Both the position numbers and the translations under genes were made by a program. From contig NZ_LHPC01000025.1 of assembly GCF_001297125.1 (NCBI RefSeq), forward strand, positions 1 to 64,000: 64,000 nucleotides of DNA, read 5' to 3'. The notes beneath the pieces were generated by a model. It ran no database searches and was not told the DNA's origin. It worked only from the letters and a program-made list of their open reading frames with translations. Source of the stretch: Pseudomonas sp. RIT-PI-q (GTDB taxonomy: Bacteria; Pseudomonadota; Gammaproteobacteria; Pseudomonadales; Pseudomonadaceae). This document shows, in pieces, positions 52,371-62,012 of this stretch (position 1 is its first letter; each line of letters starts with the position of its first letter).

Positions 52371-55142
52371 ATGAGCCAAGCCCCCCTCGTCCTGGTGGAC
52401 GGTTCTTCTTACCTGTACCGCGCATTTCACGCCCTGCCGCCGCTGACCACCTCCAAAGGCCTGCCGACCGGTGCGGTCAAAGGCGTGTTGAACATGCTCA
52501 AGAGTCTGCGCAAGCAGTACCCGGACAGTCCTTTCGCCGTGGTGTTCGACGCCAAGGGTGGGACTTTTCGCGATGACATGTACGCCGAATACAAGGCCAA
52601 CCGTCCGAGCATGCCCGACGATATGCGCGTACAGATCGAGCCACTGCACCAGAGCGTGATCGCCCTGGGCTTTCCGCTCCTGTGCGTCGAAGGCGTCGAG
52701 GCCGATGACGTGATCGGCACCCTGGCCCGCAGCAGCGCGGCAGCCGACCGTCCGGTGGTGATCTCCACCGGCGATAAAGACATGGCGCAGTTGGTCGACG
52801 GCCACATTACCTTGGTCAATACCATGACCGGTAGTGCGCTGGACGTTGAGGGCGTGAAGGAGAAATTCGGCGTCGCTCCCGAGCAGATCATCGATTACCT
52901 GGCACTCATGGGCGATTCTTCCGACAACATTCCGGGCGTTCCGGGCATTGGTCCGAAAACCGCTTCTGGCCTGCTAGTGGGCGTGAACGGCGGCCTGACC
53001 GAGCTCTATGCACAACTCGACATCGTCCCGACCCTGCCGATCCGCGGCGCCAAGACCCTGCCCGCCAAGCTCGAAGAGCATAAGGAGATGGCGTTCCTCT
53101 CCTATCAGCTGGCAACCATCAAGATCGACGTGCCACTGGACATCGGCCTCGATGACTTGCAAATGGGCAAGCCCGATCACGACAAGCTTGCCGAGCTCTA
53201 TACCCTGCTCGAATTCAAGAGCTGGTTTGAAGAGAACCAGCGCGACGCCAAGCGTTCCGGTCAGGAAGTCGTCGCACCCGTAGTTGAAGAAGCGGCCGTC
53301 GAGACTGAGCTCAAGTACACCACGATCCTCACCCAAGCCGATTTCGACCTGTGGCTGAAGAAGCTCAACGACGCCAAGCTGATCGCCTTCGATACCGAAA
53401 CCACCGGCATCGATGCGCAGCAGGCGCAATTGGTGGGCCTGTCGTTCGCTGTACAAGCCAACGAAGCGGCCTACATCCCGCTGACCCATTCCTACATGGG
53501 CGTGCCGGACCAACTCGACCGCGACACCGTGCTGCGCGCGCTGAAACCGATTCTCGAAGACCCTAGCAAACTCAAGGTCGGCCAACACGCCAAGTTCGAC
53601 ATGAACATCCTGGCCAACTGCGCCATCGGTGGCGATCAAAGCTGCGGCATCACGGTGCAGGGCGTCGCCTTCGACACCATGCTCGAATCCTACGTGCTGG
53701 ACTCCCCCGCGACCCGCCACGACATGGACAGCCTGGCGCTCAAATACCTGAATCACACCACCACCAGCTTCCAGGACATCGCCGGCAAAGGCGCCAAGCA
53801 GCTGACCTTTGACCAGATCTCTCTGGAACTGGCAGGGCCGTACGCCGCCGAAGACGCCGATGTCACCCTGCGTCTGCATCAGACGCTGCAAGAAAAACTC
53901 AACGCTATCCCGAGCCTGAGCAAGGTCCTGAGCGAAATCGAAATGCCGCTGGTGCCCGTGCTGGCGCGGATCGAACGTCAGGGCGCGCTGGTCGATGCCA
54001 ACCTGCTGGGTATTCAGAGCGTTGAGCTGGGCGAGAAAATGGTCGCGCTTGAGCGTGAGGCATTTGCCATCGCGGGCGAGGAATTCAACCTGGGCTCGCC
54101 GAAGCAACGGGGCGTGATCCTGTACGAAAACCTCGGCCTGCCGATCCTCAGCAAACCGGCCAAGGGCCGGGCGTCCACCGCCGAAGCCGTGCTGGCGGAA
54201 CTGGCCGAACAGGACTTCCCGCTGCCCAAAGTGCTGATGCAATACCGTTCGATGAGCAAGCTGAAAAGCACCTACACCGATCGTCTGCCCGAGCAGATCA
54301 ACCCGCGCACCGGACGGATTCACACCTCTTATCACCAAGCCGTCGCGGCGACCGGGCGTTTGTCGTCTAGCGATCCTAACTTGCAGAACATTCCGATCCG
54401 TACTGCCGAAGGACGTCGGATTCGGCAGGCGTTCGTCGCGCCAAAAGGCTACAAACTGCTGGCGGCGGACTACTCGCAGATCGAATTGCGGATCATGGCT
54501 CGCCTGGCCAAGGACGAAGGTTTGTTGCACGCGTTCCGCAATGACCTGGACGTGCACAAAGCCACCGCCGCAGAAGTCTTCGGCGTTGAACTGGCGGATG
54601 TCACTACCGACCAACGGCGCAGCGCGAAGGCGATCAACTTCGGTTTGATCTACGGCATGAGCGCGTTTGGCCTGGCCAAGCAGATCGGCGTCGATCGCAA
54701 GCAATCCCAGGCATACATCGACCGTTATTTCGCGCGTTATCCAGGCGTGCTGGAATACATGGAGCGCACCCGCGCCCAGGCCGCCGAGCAAGGTTTCGTC
54801 GAAACCATCTTCGGTCGTCGCCTGTACCTGCCGGAAATCAACGCGAAAAACCCGGCCCTGCGTAAAGGTGCCGAGCGCACCGCGATCAACGCCCCGATGC
54901 AGGGCACCGCGGCGGACATCATCAAGAAAGCCATGGTGGCCGTGGATAACTGGCTGACAGCCTCAGGCCTGGACGCCAAAGTCATCCTGCAGGTGCACGA
55001 TGAATTGGTTCTGGAGGTGCGCGAAGACCTGGTCGATCAGGTTCGCGATGAAATCCGCGTGCACATGAGCGACGCCGCGAAGCTGGATGTGCCGCTGCTG
55101 GTCGAGGTTGGCGTAGGCAATAACTGGGATGAGGCTCACTAA
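52371..55142 (+). CDS. polA: DNA polymerase I
   Basis: 923 residues with three domains: 5'-3' exonuclease (1-about 290, [31 protein letters not shown]), 3'-5' proofreading ([24 protein letters not shown]) and the polymerase. The polymerase motifs are [30 protein letters not shown] (metal Asp), [12 protein letters not shown] and VHDELVLEV (second Asp). The ATG at 52371 is used; an upstream TTG is less likely. It processes Okazaki fragments and repairs DNA. Confidence 0.97.
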   Translation: MSQAPLVLVDGSSYLYRAFHALPPLTTSKGLPTGAVKGVLNMLKSLRKQYPDSPFAVVFDAKGGTFRDDMYAEYKANRPSMPDDMRVQIEPLHQSVIALGFPLLCVEGVEADDVIGTLARSSAAADRPVVISTGDKDMAQLVDGHITLVNTMTGSALDVEGVKEKFGVAPEQIIDYLALMGDSSDNIPGVPGIGPKTASGLLVGVNGGLTELYAQLDIVPTLPIRGAKTLPAKLEEHKEMAFLSYQLATIKIDVPLDIGLDDLQMGKPDHDKLAELYTLLEFKSWFEENQRDAKRSGQEVVAPVVEEAAVETELKYTTILTQADFDLWLKKLNDAKLIAFDTETTGIDAQQAQLVGLSFAVQANEAAYIPLTHSYMGVPDQLDRDTVLRALKPILEDPSKLKVGQHAKFDMNILANCAIGGDQSCGITVQGVAFDTMLESYVLDSPATRHDMDSLALKYLNHTTTSFQDIAGKGAKQLTFDQISLELAGPYAAEDADVTLRLHQTLQEKLNAIPSLSKVLSEIEMPLVPVLARIERQGALVDANLLGIQSVELGEKMVALEREAFAIAGEEFNLGSPKQRGVILYENLGLPILSKPAKGRASTAEAVLAELAEQDFPLPKVLMQYRSMSKLKSTYTDRLPEQINPRTGRIHTSYHQAVAATGRLSSSDPNLQNIPIRTAEGRRIRQAFVAPKGYKLLAADYSQIELRIMARLAKDEGLLHAFRNDLDVHKATAAEVFGVELADVTTDQRRSAKAINFGLIYGMSAFGLAKQIGVDRKQSQAYIDRYFARYPGVLEYMERTRAQAAEQGFVETIFGRRLYLPEINAKNPALRKGAERTAINAPMQGTAADIIKKAMVAVDNWLTASGLDAKVILQVHDELVLEVREDLVDQVRDEIRVHMSDAAKLDVPLLVEVGVGNNWDEAH

Positions 55143-55163
55143 AGCCATCGGAAAAATGACGAC

Positions 55164-55272
55164 CCCCTGTAGGAGCGAGCTTGCTCGTGAAGGACGAAAG
55201 GGCGCCACGTTGACACAGGCACCCCCGCGTTATCGTTAACGTCCATCGCGAGCAAGCTCGCTCCTACAGGGG
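55164..55272. repeat. REP doublet after polA
   Basis: CCCCTGTAGGAGCGAGCTTG with CTCGTGAAGGAC faces CATCGCGAGCAAGCTCGCTCCTACAGGGG across about 50 bp, spanning the first half of the polA-engB gap. Confidence 0.9.
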
Positions 55273-55343
55273 TTTCGTGGCATCGCAGGGCCGTTATTTC
55301 GAAAAGTGCTTGGGCTTATTTCCAATGGATTTTGACCCACCCC

Positions 55344-55372
55344 GGAACTAAACCCGTGAACCGCCACTCAGA
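55344..55372 (+). promoter_or_regulatory. AlgU (sigma-22)-type promoter of the ErsA candidate
   Basis: GGAACT (55344-55349) with TCAGA (55368-55372), spaced as expected for the envelope-stress sigma factor AlgU (GAACTT-N16/17-TCTGA). It begins directly after the region of the polA REP and precedes the small RNA by 6-8 bp. Confidence 0.7.
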
Positions 55373-55378
55373 GTTACT

Positions 55379-55510
55379 GAATGGCTGGTGAAGCCCTTCG
55401 ATGCTCCTATGTTGTGTTAAGTGTTGGCAGATAATCTGGACCCCGCCCTAGCGGTCCGGAACTTGAACCCCGGAACTTCCCCCTCCCCATAGAAGTCCGG
55501 GGTTTTTTTT
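55379..55510 (+). ncRNA. ersA: ErsA-like small regulatory RNA (Spot 42 position)
   Basis: About 130 nt between the AlgU-like promoter and a strong terminator: CCCCGGAACTTC / GAAGTCCGGGG stem (about 55469-55502) with a CCCCCTCCCCA-rich loop and eight T. This gap between polA and engB is where P. aeruginosa ErsA (132 nt, AlgU-dependent, Hfq-associated) and E. coli Spot 42 (spf) lie. The C-rich single-stranded loop matches the ErsA style of pairing with G-rich ribosome sites. Length, place, promoter and terminator all agree. Confidence 0.82.
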
Positions 55511-55519
55511 GCCCGCGAT

Positions 55520-56164
55520 TTATTGCTCGGCAACCTCGGCGCCCTTGTCCGCCAGTTGCATCCAGCCCGCCAGTACAGTGTAGGCGTCTTCCAGGCCCAT
55601 GCGTTTTGGCGCCGAAAACAGCTGGATACTGATCGCATCACCCCAACCTTTGCGGATATCTGTCTGAACCTTGAGCAGGACGTTTTTCGCCGCGCCATAA
55701 GTCAGCTTGTCGGCTTTGGTCAGCAAAATATGCATCGGCATGCCGCTGGCTACGGCCCAGTCGAGCATCAGCAAGTCGAAGTCGGTCATTGGATGACGGA
55801 TGTCCATCATCAAAATCAGACCTTTCAAACTCTCGCGACCGCCCAGATAGGCTTCCAGGTGACGCTGCCAGTGCAGCTTCAACGGGATAGGTACTTTCGC
55901 GTAACCGTAACCCGGCAGGTCGACCAGACGACGATCATCGTCTAGCTTGAAGAAGTTCAACAACTGCGTGCGACCCGGCGTTTTCGAGGTCCGCGCGAGG
56001 CTTGCGTGCGTCAGGGTGTTCAAAGCGCTGGATTTGCCGGCGTTGGAACGCCCGGCGAAAGCCACTTCAAAGCCTTCGTCGTCGGGACATTGATCGACTT
56101 TGGCAGCGCTGAGCATGAAGGTGGACTGTTGGCACAGACCGAGGATGGGATTCTTGAGTTGCAT
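55520..56164 (-). CDS. engB: Ribosome biogenesis GTPase YihA/EngB
   Basis: 214 residues, TRAFAC GTPase. G1 [15 protein letters not shown]2/T in [10 protein letters not shown]3 DLPGYGYA, G4 TKAD. It assists 50S assembly. Start 56164 ([13 protein letters not shown]) gives the usual length; upstream frame extends into the cytochrome promoter. A Thr/Ser after GKSS and a short acidic tail are normal. It converges on the ErsA terminator. Confidence 0.95.
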   Translation of the reverse strand: MQLKNPILGLCQQSTFMLSAAKVDQCPDDEGFEVAFAGRSNAGKSSALNTLTHASLARTSKTPGRTQLLNFFKLDDDRRLVDLPGYGYAKVPIPLKLHWQRHLEAYLGGRESLKGLILMMDIRHPMTDFDLLMLDWAVASGMPMHILLTKADKLTYGAAKNVLLKVQTDIRKGWGDAISIQLFSAPKRMGLEDAYTVLAGWMQLADKGAEVAEQ

Positions 56165-56355
56165 GGGATTTCCGATGTGGGCGGCGCCGGGAATGGACGC
56201 GGCGAGCAGTGTCGTTTCCGTTTCAGTGACGCCAGTATATAATGCCGCAGATTTTGTGTGCGCTTTGTCCCAGCGTAGGATGAAGTTCACGAGAGCGATT
56301 GACCTTGATTGCGCACTAGAACGCAGAACGCTCTCAACCCTGAAAAGGTCGTTTT

Positions 56356-56646
56356 ATGACGAAATGGCTGCTAGCTGCCGGTGTCTTGATACCGCTTTAC
56401 AGCGCTCAGGCTACACAGGATCCGGAAGCTGTGTACAACCGTGTTTGTGGTGCCTGTCATTCCGGCCAACTACCAATGGCCCCTCAAAAGGGCGATCAGG
56501 AAGCTTGGACGCCGAGGTTGGCGAAAGGTATGGGGACGCTGGTGCAACACGTGACCCAGGGTTTCAAGGCGATGCCGCCGCGTGGTTTGTGCATGGACTG
56601 CAGTGCCGAGGATTACCAAGCAATCATCCAGTGGATGAGCGAGTGA
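56356..56646 (+). CDS. Small c5-type cytochrome c
   Basis: 96 residues with signal peptide (MTKWLLAAGVLIPLYSAQA), heme motif VCGACH, axial Met in FKAMPPRG and a C-terminal Cys pair (LCMDC), as in cytochrome c5. It is a periplasmic electron carrier, probably to cytochrome oxidases. It is followed 46 bp later by cytochrome c4. Confidence 0.92.
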   Translation: MTKWLLAAGVLIPLYSAQATQDPEAVYNRVCGACHSGQLPMAPQKGDQEAWTPRLAKGMGTLVQHVTQGFKAMPPRGLCMDCSAEDYQAIIQWMSE

Positions 56647-56692
56647 TCCCGGTCCATAACTCTTTAACCCTTAGCCGTAGTTGGATTAGCTG

Positions 56693-57304
56693 ATGAACAA
56701 ATTGATCGTGAGTCTGCTGTTGACCGTGGGGATCTCCGGCATTGCCCATGCTGCAGGTGATGCGACTGCTGGTCAGGCGAAAGCCGCAGTATGTGGCGCC
56801 TGTCATGGCCCGGATGGCAACAGCATGGCGCCAAACTTTCCGAAACTGGCAGGTCAGGGCGAGCGTTATCTGAACAAGCAGTTGCACGACATCAAGTCCG
56901 GCAAACGTACGGTACTGGAAATGACCGGCCTGCTGACCAACCTGAGCGATCAGGACCTGGCCGATATCGCCGCTTACTTTGCCAGCCAAAAAGGCAGCGT
57001 TGGTGCCGCCGACCCGAAAGTCGTGGCTCGCGGTGAAGCACTGTTCCGTGGCGGCGACCTGGCCAAGGGCTTGCCATCCTGCACCGGCTGCCACTCGCCA
57101 AATGGCGCGGGCAACGCAGCCGCCGGCTTCCCGCACCTGGGTGGCCAACACGCTCAATACATCGCCAAGCAGCTGACCGACTTCCGCAAGGAAGAAGCCG
57201 GTCGCACCAACGATGGCGACACCAAGCCAATGCAGACCATCTCCAAAAAGCTCAGCGACGAAGATATCGCCGCAGTGTCCAGTTACATTCAGGGCCTGCA
57301 CTAA
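56693..57304 (+). CDS. cc4: Cytochrome c4, diheme
   Basis: 203 residues with a signal peptide (MNKLIVSLLLTVGISGIAHA) and two cytochrome c halves: heme motifs CGACH and CTGCH, with a Met ligand in each (NSMAPNFPKL; KPMQTISKK). Soluble, or loosely membrane-bound donor to cbb3 and caa3 oxidases. A terminator follows. Confidence 0.95.
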   Translation: MNKLIVSLLLTVGISGIAHAAGDATAGQAKAAVCGACHGPDGNSMAPNFPKLAGQGERYLNKQLHDIKSGKRTVLEMTGLLTNLSDQDLADIAAYFASQKGSVGAADPKVVARGEALFRGGDLAKGLPSCTGCHSPNGAGNAAAGFPHLGGQHAQYIAKQLTDFRKEEAGRTNDGDTKPMQTISKKLSDEDIAAVSSYIQGLH

Positions 57305-57381
57305 GACCTGCGGATCGAGCGTTACGTTGGATGGACATCTCCAGCAACGTTAACGCTCTATTAATCCGTCGCAGCAAGTAT

Positions 57382-57411
57382 AAAAAGGGTGGCTTAGGCC
57401 GCCCTTTTTTG
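57382..57411 (+). terminator. Terminator after cytochrome c4
   Basis: AAAGGGTGGC pairs with GCCGCCCTTT around a 4-nt loop, followed by six T. It ends transcription of the cytochrome pair. Confidence 0.88.
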
Positions 57412-57504
57412 TGGCCGCTGCCGTTACACTACAGAACTCAAGCCCGCCATGACCTGTCTGAAAACAGGTCGCGCGAGGCGACCCAAATTGTCCAGGAGTA
57501 AAGC

Positions 57505-58146
57505 ATGCGTAATCTGATCATCAGCGCCGCACTCGTCGCTGCCAGCCTGTTCGGCATGACTGCACAAGCCGCTGAAGCACCCGCCGCACCTTATGTTGAA
57601 CTGACCAACCCGGTTCCGGTTGCCGTGCCTGGCAAGATCGAAGTGGTTGAGCTGTTCTGGTACGGCTGCCCGCATTGCTATGCCTTTGAACCCGTGATCA
57701 ACCCATGGGTTGAGAAACTCCCTTCCGACGTGAACTTCGTGCGTATTCCGGCCATGTTCGGCGGTCCATGGGACGCCCACGGCCAAATGTTCCTGACCCT
57801 TGAAGCCATGGGCGTCGAGAACAAGGTTCATGCTGCGGTGTTCAACGCCATTCAGAAAGAACACAAGAAGCTGGTCACGCCTGACGAAATGGCAGAGTTC
57901 CTGGCCACTCAGGGCGTAGACAAGGACAAGTTCCTGGCCACCTTCAACTCCTTCGCCATCAAGGGCAAAATCGTCCAGGCCAAAGAGCTGGCGAAGAAAT
58001 ACGAAATCTCCGGCGTGCCGACCATGATCGTCAACGGCAAGTATCGCTTCGACGTGGGCTCTGCCGGCGGTGCCGAGCAAGCCTTGCAACTGGCCGATAA
58101 ACTGGTCGACAAAGAGCGAGCGGCGAACAAGGCTGCTGCCAACTAA
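57505..58146 (+). CDS. dsbA: Thiol:disulfide interchange protein DsbA
   Basis: 213 residues with a signal peptide (MRNLIISAALVAASLFGMTA) and the thioredoxin-fold active site WYGCPHCYAF (CPHC), with cis-Pro in ISGVPTMIVNG. It forms disulfides in periplasmic proteins and is reoxidised by DsbB. CAGGAGTAAAGC precedes the ATG. An EAL protein with a periplasmic CSS domain, a known kind of DsbA client, lies 4 kb downstream. Confidence 0.96.
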   Translation: MRNLIISAALVAASLFGMTAQAAEAPAAPYVELTNPVPVAVPGKIEVVELFWYGCPHCYAFEPVINPWVEKLPSDVNFVRIPAMFGGPWDAHGQMFLTLEAMGVENKVHAAVFNAIQKEHKKLVTPDEMAEFLATQGVDKDKFLATFNSFAIKGKIVQAKELAKKYEISGVPTMIVNGKYRFDVGSAGGAEQALQLADKLVDKERAANKAAAN

Positions 58147-58160
58147 GCGCGGGGCCTGCC

Positions 58161-59039
58161 ATGCGCCGCTGGGGAACTGAACGCGTCGTTGGCCTGCATG
58201 ATCCGCGGGTCAACGAACATCATCTGGAATCCACGGGCCTGCCCGCAGACAGCCGTCTGCGCTTGCTCAGTTTCAATATCCAGGTCGGCATCAGTACCGA
58301 GCGGTATCGGCACTACCTGACCCGGGGCTGGCAACATCTGTTGCCGCACACCGGGCGGGCCGACAATCTGCAAAAGATCGGCAATCTGCTGGGCGACTTC
58401 GATCTGGTTGCCTTGCAGGAGGCCGATGGCGGCAGCCTGCGATCAGGCTACGTCAATCAGGTGGAACACCTGGCCCAGCTCGGTGCGTTCCCTTACTGGT
58501 ATCAACAACTCAATCGCAACCTCGGTCGCCTCGGTCAGCATAGCAATGGCGTGCTCAGCCGCCTGCGCCCGTGGGCGATTGAAGATCATCCACTGCCGGG
58601 GCCCAAGGGTCGCGGGGCGATTCTGGTGCGCTTCGGCGAAGGTCCGGAAGCGCTGGTGGTGGTCATGATGCACCTGGCACTCGGCGCACGTGTGCGCAGC
58701 ATGCAGCTGGCTTACATCCGCGAGCTGATCGGCGGCTATAAACACCAGGTGCTGATGGGCGACATGAATACCCACGCCAGTGATTTGCTGCAAAACTCGC
58801 CGTTGCGTGACCTCGGCCTGCTCGCGCCGCAACTGGAAGCGACCTTCCCCAGCTGGCGCCCACAGCGTTGCCTGGACCATATTCTGCTGAGCCCGACCCT
58901 GACCCTTGAAAAGGTCCAGGTGCTGGCACAACCCATTTCCGATCACTTGCCGGTCGCGGTAGAGATTCGTCTGCCGGGTTCGCTCACGGCTGATGCATTC
59001 CCCGCGTTGAGTCCTGCCCCTCGCGGATCCCATGAATGA
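58161..59039 (+). CDS. Endonuclease/exonuclease/phosphatase-family protein
   Basis: 292 residues. EEP fold with LRLLSFNIQVG (Asn), ALQEADGG (metal Glu), VMMHLALGA, VLMGDMNTHA (Asp/Asn) and CLDHILLS...SDHLPVAVEI (Asp-His). It is the PA5488 counterpart. It could cut DNA, phosphoinositides or sphingomyelin; the substrate is unknown. No signal peptide is evident. It overlaps the dgcH start by 4 bp. Confidence 0.88.
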   Translation: MRRWGTERVVGLHDPRVNEHHLESTGLPADSRLRLLSFNIQVGISTERYRHYLTRGWQHLLPHTGRADNLQKIGNLLGDFDLVALQEADGGSLRSGYVNQVEHLAQLGAFPYWYQQLNRNLGRLGQHSNGVLSRLRPWAIEDHPLPGPKGRGAILVRFGEGPEALVVVMMHLALGARVRSMQLAYIRELIGGYKHQVLMGDMNTHASDLLQNSPLRDLGLLAPQLEATFPSWRPQRCLDHILLSPTLTLEKVQVLAQPISDHLPVAVEIRLPGSLTADAFPALSPAPRGSHE

Positions 59040-61054
59040 GCGACGAAGCACAGCGCTGGAAAGAGAAATACCTCAAAAGCATCGAACAACAGGAAAAGCT
59101 TGAGCGGCGATGGGATGCCCGGCTCGACCTGCTGCGCCGCGGCCTGGTACGCAGTTCCCTGGCGGCCGAGGGCACTGATCGCGCTGTTGACCAATGCATG
59201 AAGGAAATGCGCGAAGTCGTGCGCTCCGATGATATGGACGCGGGCTTGGCGAACCTGCTTCCGCGGCTGGAAAAAGCCGTGCTCGACTCCGAACAGCGCC
59301 GGGAAACCCGGGTCAATCAGATCAGCGCCGCACTGACCGCGCTGGTCTCACAGCTGCAAACATTACCGCTGCCACGAGAAGTCAGCCGGCCACTGAAAAA
59401 CTTCGCCAAGCAACTCGATGGACGCGTCGGCCAGGCACGCGAGATTCCGCTGCTGCTCAGCGAACTGAGCGGTCTGCAAGGCAAAGCCCTGAGTCAGCTC
59501 GACAGCCCGACAGAACCCGGTCGCCCTGGTTTGCTGCAGCGGCTGTTCGGCAGTCGTGAAGCCGATGAAACGTCGTCACTGATTCCCGCCCCGGCTATGC
59601 AAGCGCTCGGTTTACAACCCGTCGAAACGGCTTCCGCACTGCGTGCCGAGACACCGCAGGTAACAATCGATCCTGTAACAGTGGCCGAGAAGCCTCAGGT
59701 GGTGTCGCCCGTCACGCAGGTGACGGCCACCCCCGAGCCACTGGCGATCGAAGCGCCGCTTGCTCCGGTAGTCGTTGCGTTTGTCCCGCCGGTACTCGAA
59801 CCACAGCCAACCAGCACCCCGGCCGAAGAGGCTCAAGCAGCGTCGCCCTCTTTCGTTGAGCAAGCCATTCAGGCTGCAAGCAATCCCGACGAGCTGACCC
59901 CGGTGGTGCCGCTCGACAGCCTGCCGCCACCCCAGGCATTGGCAGCCGATATCGCGGAACAACCCGAGCACGATATTCTCTACGCCCTGCCGGATTCACC
60001 CGAGCCGTCCTACAGCTCGGTGGCCAAGCACATCGAAGACACGTTGTTGGGCCTGCTCGACGACCTGACGTTACCCGAGCGGCATCGTCCGCAAGCCGAA
60101 GCGATGCGCGATCGCCTGCAAAATGGTTTGAACTGGTACGAACTGCTGCCAATCCTCGACGATCTGGCAACCTTGATGCTGGCAATCACCGACAGCGGCC
60201 AGCACGAATTCGAAGCTTATCTGAAGCAACTCAACGAACGCCTCGAGTCGTTCCAGAGCAACCTGCAGGCCGCCAGCACAGGCCATGCTGACAACCGTTC
60301 TGCTGCGCGCGAGATGGACACGCAGATCCGCGAGCAGGTCGACGGTTTGCAAAGCAGCATGCAGGAAGCGGCGGACCTGGACGATCTCAAGCACGTACTG
60401 GAAAACCATCTTGAAGGCCTGCTCGGCACACTGGACCAACACCAGAAGCAGCGCGACGAGCGCGAACACGAAGTCGCTGCCCGCCTGCATGGCCTGGCGG
60501 AACGCGTCGCCCACATGGAGCAGGAAGCCCAGGGCTATCGCGAGCATCTCGAAGAGCAGCGCCAGAAAGCCTTGATCGACCCGCTGACAGGCCTGCCGAA
60601 CCGGGCGGCCTGGAGCGAACGGCTGGATCACGAAGTCGGCCAATGGCAACAACACGGCAACACCCTGTTGCTGGCCATGCTCGATCTCGATCATTTCAAG
60701 CGCATCAACGATAACTACGGTCATCTGGCGGGTGACAAAGTGCTGAAAATCATCGCCAGCGTATTGCGCAAACGCCTGCGCGGGACGGATTTCATTGCCC
60801 GGTTTGGCGGTGAAGAATTTGTCCTGTTGATGCCCGCCACGGTGCCGGCGGCGGGTGCGAAGCTGCTGGAAAACCTGCGCGCGTCGATCCAGGCCTGTCC
60901 TTTTCACTTTAAGGGCGAACCGGTGACCATCACCCTTTCCATGGGGATGACGGCATTCAGGCCCGGCGAACATAGCGATGCAGTGCTGAAAAGAGCCGAT
61001 CTGGCGCTATATCGCGCGAAACACGCTGGCCGCAACCGGGTGGAACTGGGCTAA
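59036..61054 (+). CDS. dgcH: Diguanylate cyclase
   Basis: 672 residues. A long N-terminal coiled and Pro/Thr/Ala-rich region (1-about 490, including a low-complexity stretch near 215-300) leads to a GGDEF domain (about 505-670). The active site is FGGEEFVLL, and the I-site RGTD is five residues before GGEEF, so feedback inhibition is likely. It makes c-di-GMP. No membrane segment is clear. It matches PA5487, which is highly conserved among pseudomonads. Confidence 0.93.
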   Translation: MSDEAQRWKEKYLKSIEQQEKLERRWDARLDLLRRGLVRSSLAAEGTDRAVDQCMKEMREVVRSDDMDAGLANLLPRLEKAVLDSEQRRETRVNQISAALTALVSQLQTLPLPREVSRPLKNFAKQLDGRVGQAREIPLLLSELSGLQGKALSQLDSPTEPGRPGLLQRLFGSREADETSSLIPAPAMQALGLQPVETASALRAETPQVTIDPVTVAEKPQVVSPVTQVTATPEPLAIEAPLAPVVVAFVPPVLEPQPTSTPAEEAQAASPSFVEQAIQAASNPDELTPVVPLDSLPPPQALAADIAEQPEHDILYALPDSPEPSYSSVAKHIEDTLLGLLDDLTLPERHRPQAEAMRDRLQNGLNWYELLPILDDLATLMLAITDSGQHEFEAYLKQLNERLESFQSNLQAASTGHADNRSAAREMDTQIREQVDGLQSSMQEAADLDDLKHVLENHLEGLLGTLDQHQKQRDEREHEVAARLHGLAERVAHMEQEAQGYREHLEEQRQKALIDPLTGLPNRAAWSERLDHEVGQWQQHGNTLLLAMLDLDHFKRINDNYGHLAGDKVLKIIASVLRKRLRGTDFIARFGGEEFVLLMPATVPAAGAKLLENLRASIQACPFHFKGEPVTITLSMGMTAFRPGEHSDAVLKRADLALYRAKHAGRNRVELG

Positions 61055-61156
61055 CGGACAATTGTTCCATTTTGTTTAAAAATGCGCGTTAGCCCTCCAC
61101 GCGCAAGTCTGTACGTTACACTGTTGCATTACTGACTTGCGCGTATTGCCTCTGCC

Positions 61157-61939
61157 ATGAAATACCTTGCTCTCATCGTGTCGCTGATTCTGTTGGCCGG
61201 TTGCGCCAGCGGCCCCCGGTTCGACACCAGCCATCCTTCTGCCAATCACGACAGCCGTGTTCAGTTTGTCGTGGTGCATTACACCTCCGCGTCGCTGGAG
61301 CGTTCGCTGCAATTGCTAACCCATGGCGAGGTCAGCGCCCACTACCTGATTGGCGACGACCAGCGCGCCACGATTTATAAACTGGTGGACGAGAACCTGC
61401 GGGCTTGGCACGCAGGGGAAAGCGAATGGCAAGGCCGGACGTGGTTGAATTCCAGTTCCATCGGGATCGAGATCGTCAATCCGGGCTTCAAAGAACTCCC
61501 GACCGGTGAGCGTTCGTGGTATCCCTACAGCGAAGCCCAGGTCCAGTCTTTGATTGTCCTGCTCAAGGACATCAGCAAGCGATACGCAATCAGCCCTCTC
61601 AACATCATCGGCCATAGCGACATCGCTCCGCTGCGCAAGCTCGATCCAGGACCGCTGTTTCCCTGGAAACGCCTGGCTGCCGAAGGTCTCGGGATCTGGC
61701 CCAACGAGCAGCTCGTGGCACGTCAGCAAGCACAGTTTGAAGCTCAACTGCCGAGCATCGGCTGGTTTCAGACACAGCTCGCCCGCCTGGGTTATCCCAC
61801 GCCGCAAACCGGTGAACTGGATGTAGCGACACGCCATGTGCTGGGAGCCTTTCAGATGCATTTCCGCCCTTCCCGCTTCGATGGCATGCCGGATGCGCAA
61901 ACTGCAGCGCTGCTTCAGGTGTTGAACCAGACAAAATAA
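61157..61939 (+). CDS. ampDh2: AmpD-type N-acetylmuramoyl-L-alanine amidase lipoprotein
   Basis: 260 residues with lipobox LLAGC, an amidase_2 domain (HYTSASLERSLQLL, VSAHYLIGDD, NIIGHSDIAPLRKLDPGP; zinc His in FVVVHYTS, and His/Asp in GHSD and KLDPG) and a C-terminal peptidoglycan-binding helix bundle. It is an outer-membrane or periplasmic amidase recycling cell wall; AmpDh2 of P. aeruginosa is its ortholog by context. It can affect AmpC induction. Confidence 0.92.
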   Translation: MKYLALIVSLILLAGCASGPRFDTSHPSANHDSRVQFVVVHYTSASLERSLQLLTHGEVSAHYLIGDDQRATIYKLVDENLRAWHAGESEWQGRTWLNSSSIGIEIVNPGFKELPTGERSWYPYSEAQVQSLIVLLKDISKRYAISPLNIIGHSDIAPLRKLDPGPLFPWKRLAAEGLGIWPNEQLVARQQAQFEAQLPSIGWFQTQLARLGYPTPQTGELDVATRHVLGAFQMHFRPSRFDGMPDAQTAALLQVLNQTK

Positions 61940-62012
61940 TGACGCCCGCCCGACGGTCAGCGCTTTTTCCCAATCAGCAGCTATAACTCATTGGTAATTA
62001 TTCGGATATTGC

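Noticed and set aside
52974..54791. 605-codon minus-strand frame opposite polA
   Set aside because: Antisense shadow of polA.
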